Part shown: positions 14,765 through 24,514 of the stretch, piece by piece | How positions within the stretch are numbered: position 1 is the first letter of the stretch | Layout: every line of letters begins with the position of its first letter | Source of the DNA: Paraplanobispora takensis | GTDB lineage: Bacteria; Actinomycetota; Actinomycetes; Streptosporangiales; Streptosporangiaceae | NCBI RefSeq assembly: GCF_016863195.1 | Contig: NZ_BOOK01000046.1 | Location: 1-64,000 of the forward strand | DNA length: 64,000 bases | Direction: 5' to 3' | Made by a program: the position numbers and the translations under genes | The notes under the pieces: generated by a model | What the model was told of the DNA's origin: nothing | What the model saw: the letters and a program-made list of their open reading frames with translations, nothing else | The model's database searches: none

Positions 14765-15876
14765 CCGGCCTGTCCGTGGCCCCGGTGACGCGCCGGGCCG
14801 ACATGACCGCCTTCATCCGGTTCCCGTACCTGATCTACCGGCCGGAGGATCCGTGGATCCCGCCCCTCGAACGGGAGCGCCGCGCCTTCCTCGACCCCCG
14901 CCGCAACCCGTTCTTCGACTACGCCGAGGCCGGGCTCTTCCTGGCCCGGCGCGACGGGCGCGCGGTCGGGCGCATCGCCGCCGTCCGCAATCCCCGCCAC
15001 AACGAGCTGCACGGCCCGGACGAGGGGTTCTTCGGCCTGTTCGAGTGCGTCGACGACCCCGTGGTGGCCTGCGCCCTGTTCGACACCGCGGCCGACTGGC
15101 TGCACGAGCGCGGCCTGCGGACCGTGCTCGGCCCGGTGAGCCTGTCGACGAACCACGAGTGCGGCCTGCTCGTCGACTCCTTCGACCGGGCTCCCGCGGT
15201 GCTCATGCCGTACAACCCCGCCTACTATCCCCGCCTGGTGGAGGGGTGCGGGTTCGTCAAGGCCAAGGACCTGTGGGCCTGGGAGCTCGACTGGGACCGG
15301 ATGCCGGGCGAGTTCCTCCCCCTGGCCGAACGCCTGGACCGGGACTCCCGCTACACGATCCGGCCGCTGCTGCTGCGCGACCTCGACACCGACGCGACGC
15401 GCGTATGGGCGGTCTACAACGAGGTGTGGTCGGACAACTGGGGCTTCGTGCCCGCCACCGAGAAGGAGTTCCGCCACCTGGTCCGCGCCCTGAAGCCGAT
15501 CCTGCGGCCCGAGCTGACGCTCGTCGCCGAGGACGGCGGCGAGATCGTCGGCGCGCTGATCGGGATCCCCGACGCCGGTCCGGCGTTCAGGGCCGCGCGG
15601 GGGCGGCTGACACCCCTGGGGCTGATGCGCTTCACCCGCGCCATGCGCCGCCTCGACGCGGGCCGGCTCGTCCTGCTGGGCGTCCGGGCCAGGAACAGGG
15701 ACGACAAGGTGGTGTTCGAGCTGGGCGTGCACGGCATGCGCGCCGCCCGCGCGCTCGGCATCCGCCGCGTCGAGTTCTCCTGGATCCTGGAGGACAACGC
15801 CGCGGCCAACGGCGTGGCCCGCTACATCGGCGCCCGCCGCTCCAAGACCTACCGCATCTACCGGCGAGGACCGTGA
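14761..15876 (+). CDS. GNAT-superfamily N-acyltransferase (YghO/bCerS-like)
   Basis: A 371-residue protein starting at GTG 14761, which overlaps the previous stop (GTGA). The N-terminal half (FIRFPYLIYRPEDPWIPPL, RRNPFFDYAEAGLF, GRIAAVRNPRHNELH) is characteristic of the long GNAT family that includes E. coli YghO, and to my knowledge the bacterial ceramide synthase bCerS of Caulobacter belongs to a similar GNAT group. The C-terminal half contains the second GNAT-like lobe (LTLVAEDGGEIVGALIG, FELGVHGMRAARALGIRR). In this operon it would N-acylate the amino group of the sphingoid made by the oxoamine synthase. The family assignment is good; the substrate is inferred from context. Confidence 0.78.
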   Translation: MTGLSVAPVTRRADMTAFIRFPYLIYRPEDPWIPPLERERRAFLDPRRNPFFDYAEAGLFLARRDGRAVGRIAAVRNPRHNELHGPDEGFFGLFECVDDPVVACALFDTAADWLHERGLRTVLGPVSLSTNHECGLLVDSFDRAPAVLMPYNPAYYPRLVEGCGFVKAKDLWAWELDWDRMPGEFLPLAERLDRDSRYTIRPLLLRDLDTDATRVWAVYNEVWSDNWGFVPATEKEFRHLVRALKPILRPELTLVAEDGGEIVGALIGIPDAGPAFRAARGRLTPLGLMRFTRAMRRLDAGRLVLLGVRARNRDDKVVFELGVHGMRAARALGIRRVEFSWILEDNAAANGVARYIGARRSKTYRIYRRGP

Positions 15877-16865
15877 ACCGCCGTGGCCCGCGTTTCCTCG
15901 TCACGGGCGCGACGGGCTTCATCGGCATCAATCTGGTACGGCGGATCCGGACCGGCGGCGACCGGGTGACCGCCCTGGTACGGCCCTCCTCCCCGCCGGA
16001 GCGGCGTGCGGAGCTGGAGCGGCTCGGCGTGCGCTGCGTCGAAGGCGATCTGGAGACCGGCGCGGGGCTGGCGGCCGCCGCGGCCGGCGCCGACCGGGTG
16101 ATCCATCTGGCGGGCCTGGTCAAGGCGCGCACCGCGGCCGCGTACTTCCGCGTCAACGCGACGGGGACCCGGCGGCTGGTGTCGGCGCTGGCCGCCCGCC
16201 CGGACCCGCCCCGCCTGGTCGTGTGCTCCTCCCTCGCCGCGGCCCCCACCGGCGGGCGTCCTCCCGTGTCCCTCTACGGCAGGAGCAAGCTGGCGGCCGA
16301 GGCCGCCGCCCGGCACGGGGCCGCCCGGCTGCCGGTCGTCATCGTGCGCCCGCCCGTCGTCTACGGGCCCGGCGACGCGGAGTTCCTGCCGTCGCTGCTG
16401 CCCATGGCCCGGCGCGGGGTGATGCTCAAAGGCGGTCTGGGGCCCAGGCGGTTCTCCCTCATCCACGTCGGCGACCTGTGCACGGCGCTGCTGGCCGCGG
16501 CCGAACGGGGGCGCGTCGTGGGCGGGGACGACCCGGCGGCGGGCGTCTACACCGTGTCCGACGGAGTCGACTACAGCGCCGAGGACATCTGCCGGGCCCT
16601 GGCGCGGGCGCTGGGCCGCCGCCCGCCGCTGATCATCCCGGTGCCCGGGCCGCTGGTCTTCCTGGCGGCGGCGGGATCGGAGCTCGCCGGCCGGGTCCGC
16701 GGGACCGTCCCCGTCTTCAGCAGGGACAAGGCCCGGGAGCTGCGCTGTCCCGCCTGGACGTGCACGACCGGCCGGGCCGCGGCCGACCTCGGGTTCCGCG
16801 CCCGGACGACTCTTGACCACGGGCTCGCCGAGCTCGTGCGCGACGGGATCGGAGGCCGCCCATGA
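15873..16865 (+). CDS. Extended SDR / NAD-dependent epimerase-dehydratase family reductase (CerR-like role)
   Basis: A 330-residue extended short-chain dehydrogenase. The Rossmann motif is TGATGFIG near the N-terminus, and VRCVEGDLE, HLAGLVKART, CSSLAAAPTG and the catalytic YGRSK are present. GTG 15873 overlaps the preceding TGA, and the gene ends overlapping the PKS start (ATGA), so translation is coupled through the operon. In Caulobacter the reductase CerR of ceramide synthesis is an extended SDR; here the analogous step would be reduction of the 3-keto group left by the oxoamine synthase. Alternatively it tailors the polyketide chain. Confidence 0.82.
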   Translation: MNRRGPRFLVTGATGFIGINLVRRIRTGGDRVTALVRPSSPPERRAELERLGVRCVEGDLETGAGLAAAAAGADRVIHLAGLVKARTAAAYFRVNATGTRRLVSALAARPDPPRLVVCSSLAAAPTGGRPPVSLYGRSKLAAEAAARHGAARLPVVIVRPPVVYGPGDAEFLPSLLPMARRGVMLKGGLGPRRFSLIHVGDLCTALLAAAERGRVVGGDDPAAGVYTVSDGVDYSAEDICRALARALGRRPPLIIPVPGPLVFLAAAGSELAGRVRGTVPVFSRDKARELRCPAWTCTTGRAAADLGFRARTTLDHGLAELVRDGIGGRP

Positions 16866-19800
16866 CCCCCATCGCCATCGTCGGGATCGGCTGCCGGCTG
16901 CCCGGCGGCATCCGCGACCTGGACGGCCTGTGGGCGGCGCTCACGGCGGGGCGGGACCTGGTCACCCGGATGCCGCCGGACCGCTTCGACCCCGAGCGTT
17001 TCGTCGCCTCCGACCCGGCCAGGCCGGGCAAGACCTACACCTGCGCGGGCGGGTTCCTGGACGACATCGCGGGCTTCGACGCCGCCTACTTCGGGATCTC
17101 CCCCCGGGAGGCGGGCGCCATGGACCCGCAGCAGCGGCTGATGCTGGAGCTGGCGGTCGAGGCGCTCGACGACGCCGGCGCCGACCCCGCCGCGCTGGCC
17201 GGTTCCGCCACCGGCGTGTACGTGGGGGCCTCCACCCACGACTACGAGATCATGCAGGTGAGCGACCCCGCCGGCATCGACGCCTACACCAACGCCGGAA
17301 CCTCGCCGGGCAACATCGCCAACCGCGTCTCCCACGCCCTGGATCTGCACGGCCCGAGCATGACGATCGACACCGCGTGCTCGTCCGCGCTCGTGGCCTT
17401 CCACCAGGCCGTCCACTACGTCCGCGGCGGAGCGGGGCGGACCGCGCTCGCCGGCGGCGTCAACATCCTGATCAGCCCCTACCCCTACGTCGGCTTCGCC
17501 AAGGCGTCGATGCTCTCGCCCCGGGGCCGCTGCCACGCCTTCTCCGCCCTGGCCGACGGCTACGTGCGGTCGGAGGGCGGCGGCTTCCTGCTGCTGAAGA
17601 ACCTGCCGGAGGCGCTGGCCGACGGGGACCGCGTGCACGCCGTGGTGCTGGGCACCGGCGTCAACGCCGACGGGCGGACCGCGGGTCTCACCCTGCCCAA
17701 TCCGCGCGCGCAGGAGCGGCTGCTGCGCGAGGTCTACGGCGAGGCCGGCGTCGACGCCGACGAGCTGGTCTACTTCGAGGCGCACGGTACCGGCACCCCG
17801 GCGGGCGACCCGGTCGAGTGCGAGGCCGTCGGACGGGCCCTGGGCCGCCGTCGCAGCCGGGTGCTGCCGATCGGTTCGGTGAAGACCAACCTCGGCCATC
17901 TGGAGGCGGCCGCGGGTGTCGCCGGCCTCCTCAAGGCCGTCCTCGTGCTCCGCCACGGGGTGATCCCCGCCTCGCTGCACGGCGATCCGCCCAATCCGCA
18001 CATCGACTTCGCGGGGTTGCGCCTGCTGCCGGTCACCGCGCCGAGACCGGTGCGGGAGGGGGACGGGCGCCGGGCCGCCGGGGTGAACTCCTTCGGGTTC
18101 GGGGGCGCCAACGCGCATGCCGTACTGGCCGCTCCCCCGGCGCCGCCCTCCCGGTCCGCTCCGCCGTACCGCAGGCTGCCGGTGATGGTGTCGGCGCAGA
18201 GCGGGCCCGCGCTGGCCGAGGCGGCGCGCCGGCTGGCCGGGCACTTGCCGGGCGCCTCCGCCGAGGAGTTCTACGACCTCGCCTACACCTCGTGCCGCCG
18301 GCGGGGTCGCCGCGCCCGCCGCGCCGTGGTCGTCGCGGGCTCCCCCGCCGAGGCCGCCGAGCGGCTGGCGCGCGTCGCCGCGGGGGATCCGGCGGGCGGG
18401 GCCGCCGGCGGGGCGTCCGCCGGCGGCGGGGTCGCGTTCGTCTTCTCCGGCAACGGCTCGCAGTGGGCCGGCATGGGCGCCGATCTGCTCCGGGCCGACC
18501 CCGTGTTCCGCGCCGCAGTGGAGGCCGTGGACGCCGCGTTGTCGCCGCGGCTGGGCTGGTCGGTGGCCGAGGAGCTGGCCGCCTCCCCCGAGCGCTCGCG
18601 GCTCGCGCTGACCGAGGTGGCCCAGCCCGCGCTGTTCGCCGTCCAGGTCGCGCTGCTGGAGACGCTGCGCGAGCGGGGTGTCCGCCCGCACGCGGCGGCC
18701 GGTCACAGCGTCGGCGAGATCGCGGCGGCGTACGCGGCCGGGATCCTGGATCTCGACCAGGCCGCGCGCGTGGTGACCGAGCGCAGCTCCGCCCAGGCGC
18801 CCGCCGCCGGACTGGGCCGGATGGCCGCGGCCGGGCTCTCCCCCGGCGAGGCCGGCGAGCTGCTGGCCCGGTACGGCGGGCGCCTGGAGATGGCCGCGGC
18901 CAACAGCGCAGGCGACGTGACCGTCTCCGGGGACCCGGCCGCCCTCGCCGCGCTCGGTGAGGAACTCGCCGCCCGGGACGTCTTCTTCCGGCCGCTCGAT
19001 CTCGGCTACGCCTTCCACAGCGCGGCGATGGACGGCGCCGAGAAGTCCGTCCGCGCCGGGCTCGACGGGCTGCGCACCGCCGCGGCCCGCATCCCGTTCG
19101 TGTCCACCGTCACCGGCCGGGAACCGCAGGGGGAACTGGACGCCGGCTACTGGTGGCGCAACGTGCGCGACCCGGTCCTGTTCGCCCCGGCGATCGGGCA
19201 CCTGAAGGAGCGCGGATTCGACCTGTTCGTCGAGATCGGGCCGCATCCGGTGCTGACCGGGTATCTGAGCAGGATGGGGGTCACCGCCGTGGCCACCCTG
19301 CGGCGCGGCGGCGACGGGCCGTCCGCGGTGGAGAGCACGGTGGCCGCGCTGGTCGCCGCCGACGCGCGGCTGGAGTGGGAGAGGTTCTTCCCCCGCCCCG
19401 GCCGCGTCGCCGGGCTGCCCGCCTACCCGTGGCAACGCGAGCGCCGCTGGCACGGCGGCGCGCACGTCTGGGCGCGCCCCCTGGACCATCCGCTGCTGGG
19501 CGAGCGCGTGCCGCTCATGGAAGCGGCCTGGCAGGGCCGGATCGAACCGGAGAGACTTCCGTGGCTGCCCGATCACGAGATCGACGGCGCGGTGATCATG
19601 CCGGGGGCGGCGTACATCGAGATGGCCCTGGCGGCAGGCCGCCGGGCGCTGGGCGGCCCCGTCGAGGTGACCGCCCTGCGCTTCCCCGCCGGAATGGTCC
19701 TGTCGGACTCCGGCCCGGTCAGGCAGACGCAGGTCACGCTCTCGGACGAGGACGGCCTGTTCCGGATCGCGAGCCGGTCCGGGCCCGAGGACGAGTGGCG

Positions 19801-22800
19801 GGTGCACGCCCGCGGCAGGGTGCGCCGGCTGTACGGCGACGCCCCCGGACGGGTGGACCTGAAGGCCGTGCGGGCCGGAGCCACCCGCCGCCGTGACCAT
19901 GAGAGCTGCTACGCGGAGCTGGCCGGCGTCGGCTTCGCCTACGGCCCGAGCTTCAGGGTGCTGCGCGAGCTGTGGACGGGCCCGCGGGAGGCGCTCGCGT
20001 CCTACGTGCTCAACGTGTCGCAGACGGGCTACGAGGCCCATCCCACGCTGCTCGACGGGGCGCTGCACACGGTGATCCCGCTGCTGATCGGCAGGGGTCA
20101 CGGTTACCTGCCGATCGCGGTCGGCACGGTCCGGGCCTGGCGCACCCCGCCGCCGTGGGGGTTCGCGCACACCAGGCTCACCTACGTCTCGGAGCGCGAG
20201 GCCGAGTTCGACGTCACGATCACCGACGACACCGGTGCGGCGGCCGTGCTCATCGAGGGCTGCCGGGTACGGCGGCTGCCCAGGGCGGCCCGGACTCCGA
20301 TCGCCGGGTACGTCACGGAACTGCGGCCCGCCTCCCGCACCGGCGCCGCCGTACGGCCCGCACCATGGCCGGCGTCCTGCCACCCGACCGCCCCGAAGCC
20401 CCCGCCCGCCGGCGACCTCGGCCTCTCCCCCGCCGATGGTTCCGACGCGTTCGGGGCCGCCCTGGCCGATCTCACCGCGCACTTCACCGCCCGTGCCTTC
20501 GCCCGCCTCCTGCCCGGTGCCACCGTCTTCGACCTCCCCGCTCTGCACGCCGCCGGCGTGCTGCCGCGGCACGCGCGGCTGGTGGAGGCGCTCGCCTCGA
20601 TCACCGAAGCGCGCGGCCTCCTCACGCGTGGGCGCGTCCCCGGCCATGACCCCGAGGACGGGTCCGGCCACCGGGACCGTGCCGACGCGGGGTGGCGGCC
20701 GGGGGCCGAGCCCGCGCCCGAGGCGCTCTTCCGGGCGCTGCTGCGCGAACATCCCGGCCACTCGGCCGAGCTGATCCTGCACGGCCGCTGCGGCCACCAC
20801 CTCGACCGGGTGCTGACCGGCCGCCTCGACCCGGCGGATCTGGTCTTCCCCGAGGGCGGCGGGCACACCGTGGAGCACCTGCTCGACGCCGCGCCGGGCC
20901 GGCGGCACGACGCGCGGATCGCCCAGGCCGTGCTGCGGGAGATCGTGCGGACCTGGCCGAGGGACCGGCCGCTGCGCGTCCTGGAGGTCGGCGGCGGCAC
21001 GGGAGGGATGACGGCCGCGCTGCTGCCCGTCCTGCCTCCCGGCCGGACCGAGTACGTCTTCACCGACCCGTCGGAGGCGTTCCTGCGCCGGGCCGCGGCG
21101 CGTTTCGCGCCGTACGGCTTCGTCGAGTACCGCGTCCTCGACCTGGCGCGGGAGCCGGCCGGGCAGGGGTTCGGCGGTGAGTTCCACGACCTGGTCGTGG
21201 CGGACGGCGCGCTGCACACCGTCCCGGACGTGCGGGCCGCCGTCCGGAGGGCCGGCGACCTGCTGGTGCCGGGCGGTCACCTCCTCGCCGTGGAACAGCA
21301 CGACGGCGACCGGCTGGTGCCGGTCTTCGGATTGTTCGAGCGCTGGTGGTCCTCCACCGACACCGATCTCAGGACGACGGGCCCGTTGCTCACCGCCGCA
21401 CAGTGGGAGACGGTGCTCCGCGAGGGCGGTTTCGGCGAGGTGACCCGGCCCGGCCCCGCAGACCGCCCGGCGGACGGCTCGGCGGACGGCTCGGCGGACG
21501 ACCCCCGCCGGACCGGGTCGTCGGTCCTGCTGGGCCGCAGGACCGGGAACACCGAAACCGGGAACGCCAAGGCCGGAGACACCGGATCCGAAGGCACCGG
21601 CACCGCCACCCGGGCCGGGGACACCGCCGCACCGCCCGGCGCGCTTCCGGCCGCGGCGGGCACCTCGTGGATCCTGGTGCCCGAGCGAGGCGGAGACGAC
21701 GCGTTCGCCCGCGAGGTCACCTCGGCGCTGCGATCCGCAGGCGCAACCCCGGCCGTGCTGGCGGCCACCGTGACCGATGTGTCCGGCTGGCCCGCGGCGA
21801 TGCGCGAGGGCGACACCGCCGCCGGCATCGTCGTGATGCTGGACGGCGGACAGGGCGGCGACGCCGTGATGCCGGACGGCGAGCCGTACGACGACGTCAT
21901 GACGGCGGGCGACGGACCGGATGACGACGTTGCGGTGCTCAACGACGCCACCACGGTGCCGGGCGGCGGTGCGGAGGCGGTCACCGGGCTCGCCGTCCGG
22001 CGTGCGCAGGTGCTGCGCGCCGTGGCCGCCGCCCGCGGCCCTCTGCCGGCGGAGGTCGCCGTCCGGCTGTGGGTCGTCACGCCGCCCACCGGGCTGCATC
22101 CGGCTCCCGAGAAGCCCTGTGCGCCGTCCGCCGCGGCGGTGTGGGGCCTCACCCGGTCGCTCGCCAACGAACGGCCGGACCTGGAGATCCGGCGCGTCTC
22201 CTTCGAGCGGGGCGACGACCCGGGCGCGGACGCGCGCCGCCTGCTGCCGGAGCTGCTCGAACCGTCCGCCGAGGACGAGGTCGTACTGACCGGGGGCGGC
22301 CGGTTCGTGCCACGGGTCCGGCCGGCGCGGCCCGTCACCCGGTCGCGGCACGCCGCCGCCGGGGAGCCGTTCCGCCTGCGGCTCGACGGCCAGGGGCCCG
22401 GCTACCGGCTCGCCTGGGAGGAGACCGGCCCGCCCCCGGAGCCCGGCCCCCACGAGATCGTCGTGGCCGTGCGGGCCGCGGGCCTGAACTACCGCGATGT
22501 GCTGTGGGCCCGCGGGCTGCTGCCGGAGGAGGCGGTGCAGGACACCTACCTGGGCCCGCACCTGGGCATAGAGTGCGCCGGGGTGGTGAGCGCGCTCGGC
22601 CCCGGCGTCACGAAGTTCCGCCTCGGCGACGGGGTGTTCGTCGCCGCCGGCGGCTCCCTCGCCTCGCACATCGTGGCCCGGGAGGGACTGGCCGGCCGCA
22701 TGCCCCCCGGCATGGGCTTCACCGACGCCGCCACCCTGTCCATCGCCTGCCTGAGCGCGCACTACGCGCTCGACCACCTGGCCCGTCTCGGGCCCGGGGA

Positions 22801-24460
22801 GACGCTGCTGGTCCACGGGGCCGCCGGCGGGGTGGGGCTGGCCGCCCTGCGGCACGCCGGGCACGTCGGCGCCCGGGTCGTCGCCACGGCGGGGACCCCC
22901 GAGAAGCGGGACCTGCTGCGTCTGCTCGGCGTCCCCCATGTGGTCGACTCGCGCAACCCGGCCTTCGCCGACCGGATACGGGCCCTGACCGGCGGCGTCG
23001 ACGTCGTGCTCAACTCGCTGGCCGGTGAGGCCGTCCCGCGCGGGCTGGAACTGCTGCGCGGGGGCGGGCGCTTCGTCGAGCTGGGCAAGCTCGACCTGTA
23101 CGGCGACCGGTCGGTGTCTCTGCGCCCGTTCCGTGACAGCCTCAGCATGTACGCGCTCAACCTGGACCTCGGCCCCCTCCTCGAACCCGAGCTGTGGGCC
23201 GACCAGGTGACGCGGGTGACCGGGCTCGTCCACCGGGGCGACTACCGCCCGATCCCCAACAGGGTCTACCCGGCCGCCCGGGTGGCCGAGGCCTTCCGGC
23301 TTCTGCAGCACTCCCGTCACATCGGGAAGGTCGTCGTGTCCTTCGACGAGCCGTTCCCCGTCGAGGAGCGGCCCGGCCCCGTCCGTCTCGACCCCGAGGG
23401 GACCTACCTGGTCACCGGCGGGCTCGGCGGGCTCGGTGCGGCCGCCGCCGTACGGCTGGCCGAGCACGGTGCGCGTCACCTCGCCCTGGTCAGCCGCGCC
23501 GGTCCGGACGCGCCCGGAGCCGCGGCCGCCGTACGGGCCGTGCGGGAAAGGGGTGCGACGGCCACGCCGTACGCCGCCGACGTGGCCGACCCCGCCGCGA
23601 TGCGCGCCGTACTCGACAGCGTCGAACGGACGGATCACCCGCTGCGCGGCGTCGTGCACGCGGCGATGGTCCTGGACGACGCCCCGCTGGCCGATCTGTC
23701 GCCGGAGCGGTTCCGGTCCGCCCTGACCCCCAAGATGACCGGGGCGCTCGTGCTCGACCGGCTCACCCGCGACCGGGGGCTCGACCTCTTCGTGCTGCTG
23801 TCCTCCCTGACCGCCGTCATCGGCAACGCCGCGCAGAGCAACTACGCGGCGGCCAACGCCTTCCTGGAGGCGCTGGCCCGATCCCGCCGCCGCGACGGCC
23901 TGCCCGGGCTCGCCCTGGGGCTGGGCGTCGTGGGCGGGACCGGCTATCTTTCCCGGAATCCGGAGCTGATGTCCTTCCTGGCCCGGCTGCTCCCGCCGCT
24001 CACCCCGGACGAGGCGCTCGACGCCCTCCACGACGCCGTGGCGCGGGGCGCGGAGGTGGCGGCCGCCGGGCGCGTGACGTGGGAGCAGGTGGCCGACCAC
24101 CTGCCGGCGGTCGGCGTCCCGCGGCTGGCCGAGGTGCTGCCCGCCGTCTCCCAGAGTCAGGACGCGCCGGACGACTCCCTGCGTGACCTCATCGCCCGCG
24201 GGAGCCCGCACGAGAGGCAGGGCCTCATCGCCGCGGCCATCGCCGAGCTGGTGGCCGGCATCCTGCACACCGCCTCCGACCGGCTGGAACGGGACCGTCC
24301 GCTCGCCCGGCTCGGCCTCGACTCCCTCATGGCCACCGAGGTGACGGCCGCGATCCGGCGCCGGTTCGGCTGCGCCATCCCGGCGCTGGAGGTCATCGGC
24401 GCCAACGGGATCGACCATCTGGCCCGGCTGGTGCGCACCGAGCTCGACCGGACGCCGTGA
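16862..24460 (+). CDS. Highly reducing type I polyketide synthase, KS-AT-DH-cMT-psiKR-ER-KR-ACP
   Basis: A 2,532-residue single-module synthase. The KS has Cys173 in DTACSSA, His308 in EAHGTGT and His346 in KTNLGH. The AT has Ser616 in GHSVGE and a YAFHS specificity motif (malonyl-leaning, ambiguous). The DH has His905 (HEIDGAVIMP) and Asp1065 (LLDGALH). The C-methyltransferase has LEVGGGTGG at 1374-1382. A low-complexity linker (about 1535-1590) leads to a structural psiKR. The ER has LNYRD at 1875-1879 and HGAAGGVG at 1985-1992. The KR has TGGLGGLG, an LDD motif (B-type) and Tyr2328. The ACP has Ser2488 in LGLDSL. All catalytic residues are intact. There is no docking domain or thioesterase, which fits an iterative enzyme whose chain is released by the upstream oxoamine synthase. 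Confidence 0.93.
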   Translation: MTPIAIVGIGCRLPGGIRDLDGLWAALTAGRDLVTRMPPDRFDPERFVASDPARPGKTYTCAGGFLDDIAGFDAAYFGISPREAGAMDPQQRLMLELAVEALDDAGADPAALAGSATGVYVGASTHDYEIMQVSDPAGIDAYTNAGTSPGNIANRVSHALDLHGPSMTIDTACSSALVAFHQAVHYVRGGAGRTALAGGVNILISPYPYVGFAKASMLSPRGRCHAFSALADGYVRSEGGGFLLLKNLPEALADGDRVHAVVLGTGVNADGRTAGLTLPNPRAQERLLREVYGEAGVDADELVYFEAHGTGTPAGDPVECEAVGRALGRRRSRVLPIGSVKTNLGHLEAAAGVAGLLKAVLVLRHGVIPASLHGDPPNPHIDFAGLRLLPVTAPRPVREGDGRRAAGVNSFGFGGANAHAVLAAPPAPPSRSAPPYRRLPVMVSAQSGPALAEAARRLAGHLPGASAEEFYDLAYTSCRRRGRRARRAVVVAGSPAEAAERLARVAAGDPAGGAAGGASAGGGVAFVFSGNGSQWAGMGADLLRADPVFRAAVEAVDAALSPRLGWSVAEELAASPERSRLALTEVAQPALFAVQVALLETLRERGVRPHAAAGHSVGEIAAAYAAGILDLDQAARVVTERSSAQAPAAGLGRMAAAGLSPGEAGELLARYGGRLEMAAANSAGDVTVSGDPAALAALGEELAARDVFFRPLDLGYAFHSAAMDGAEKSVRAGLDGLRTAAARIPFVSTVTGREPQGELDAGYWWRNVRDPVLFAPAIGHLKERGFDLFVEIGPHPVLTGYLSRMGVTAVATLRRGGDGPSAVESTVAALVAADARLEWERFFPRPGRVAGLPAYPWQRERRWHGGAHVWARPLDHPLLGERVPLMEAAWQGRIEPERLPWLPDHEIDGAVIMPGAAYIEMALAAGRRALGGPVEVTALRFPAGMVLSDSGPVRQTQVTLSDEDGLFRIASRSGPEDEWRVHARGRVRRLYGDAPGRVDLKAVRAGATRRRDHESCYAELAGVGFAYGPSFRVLRELWTGPREALASYVLNVSQTGYEAHPTLLDGALHTVIPLLIGRGHGYLPIAVGTVRAWRTPPPWGFAHTRLTYVSEREAEFDVTITDDTGAAAVLIEGCRVRRLPRAARTPIAGYVTELRPASRTGAAVRPAPWPASCHPTAPKPPPAGDLGLSPADGSDAFGAALADLTAHFTARAFARLLPGATVFDLPALHAAGVLPRHARLVEALASITEARGLLTRGRVPGHDPEDGSGHRDRADAGWRPGAEPAPEALFRALLREHPGHSAELILHGRCGHHLDRVLTGRLDPADLVFPEGGGHTVEHLLDAAPGRRHDARIAQAVLREIVRTWPRDRPLRVLEVGGGTGGMTAALLPVLPPGRTEYVFTDPSEAFLRRAAARFAPYGFVEYRVLDLAREPAGQGFGGEFHDLVVADGALHTVPDVRAAVRRAGDLLVPGGHLLAVEQHDGDRLVPVFGLFERWWSSTDTDLRTTGPLLTAAQWETVLREGGFGEVTRPGPADRPADGSADGSADDPRRTGSSVLLGRRTGNTETGNAKAGDTGSEGTGTATRAGDTAAPPGALPAAAGTSWILVPERGGDDAFAREVTSALRSAGATPAVLAATVTDVSGWPAAMREGDTAAGIVVMLDGGQGGDAVMPDGEPYDDVMTAGDGPDDDVAVLNDATTVPGGGAEAVTGLAVRRAQVLRAVAAARGPLPAEVAVRLWVVTPPTGLHPAPEKPCAPSAAAVWGLTRSLANERPDLEIRRVSFERGDDPGADARRLLPELLEPSAEDEVVLTGGGRFVPRVRPARPVTRSRHAAAGEPFRLRLDGQGPGYRLAWEETGPPPEPGPHEIVVAVRAAGLNYRDVLWARGLLPEEAVQDTYLGPHLGIECAGVVSALGPGVTKFRLGDGVFVAAGGSLASHIVAREGLAGRMPPGMGFTDAATLSIACLSAHYALDHLARLGPGETLLVHGAAGGVGLAALRHAGHVGARVVATAGTPEKRDLLRLLGVPHVVDSRNPAFADRIRALTGGVDVVLNSLAGEAVPRGLELLRGGGRFVELGKLDLYGDRSVSLRPFRDSLSMYALNLDLGPLLEPELWADQVTRVTGLVHRGDYRPIPNRVYPAARVAEAFRLLQHSRHIGKVVVSFDEPFPVEERPGPVRLDPEGTYLVTGGLGGLGAAAAVRLAEHGARHLALVSRAGPDAPGAAAAVRAVRERGATATPYAADVADPAAMRAVLDSVERTDHPLRGVVHAAMVLDDAPLADLSPERFRSALTPKMTGALVLDRLTRDRGLDLFVLLSSLTAVIGNAAQSNYAAANAFLEALARSRRRDGLPGLALGLGVVGGTGYLSRNPELMSFLARLLPPLTPDEALDALHDAVARGAEVAAAGRVTWEQVADHLPAVGVPRLAEVLPAVSQSQDAPDDSLRDLIARGSPHERQGLIAAAIAELVAGILHTASDRLERDRPLARLGLDSLMATEVTAAIRRRFGCAIPALEVIGANGIDHLARLVRTELDRTP

Positions 24461-24514
24461 GGCGTCCGCAGGCGGGCCCGGGGCCCGGTCCTCGGCCGCT
24501 TCGCCGACGGCCGG

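Noticed and set aside
16571-24418. A continuous 2,615-codon open frame antisense to the PKS
   Set aside because: It is a by-product of extreme third-position GC bias; the sense strand has a perfect PKS domain series, while the antisense product is Gly/Arg/Pro-rich noise with no motif.
24461-24514. Terminator between the PKS and the hydrolase
   Set aside because: The GC-rich 54-bp gap contains several possible short hairpins (for example CGGCCG/CGGCCG) but none is clearly better than background.
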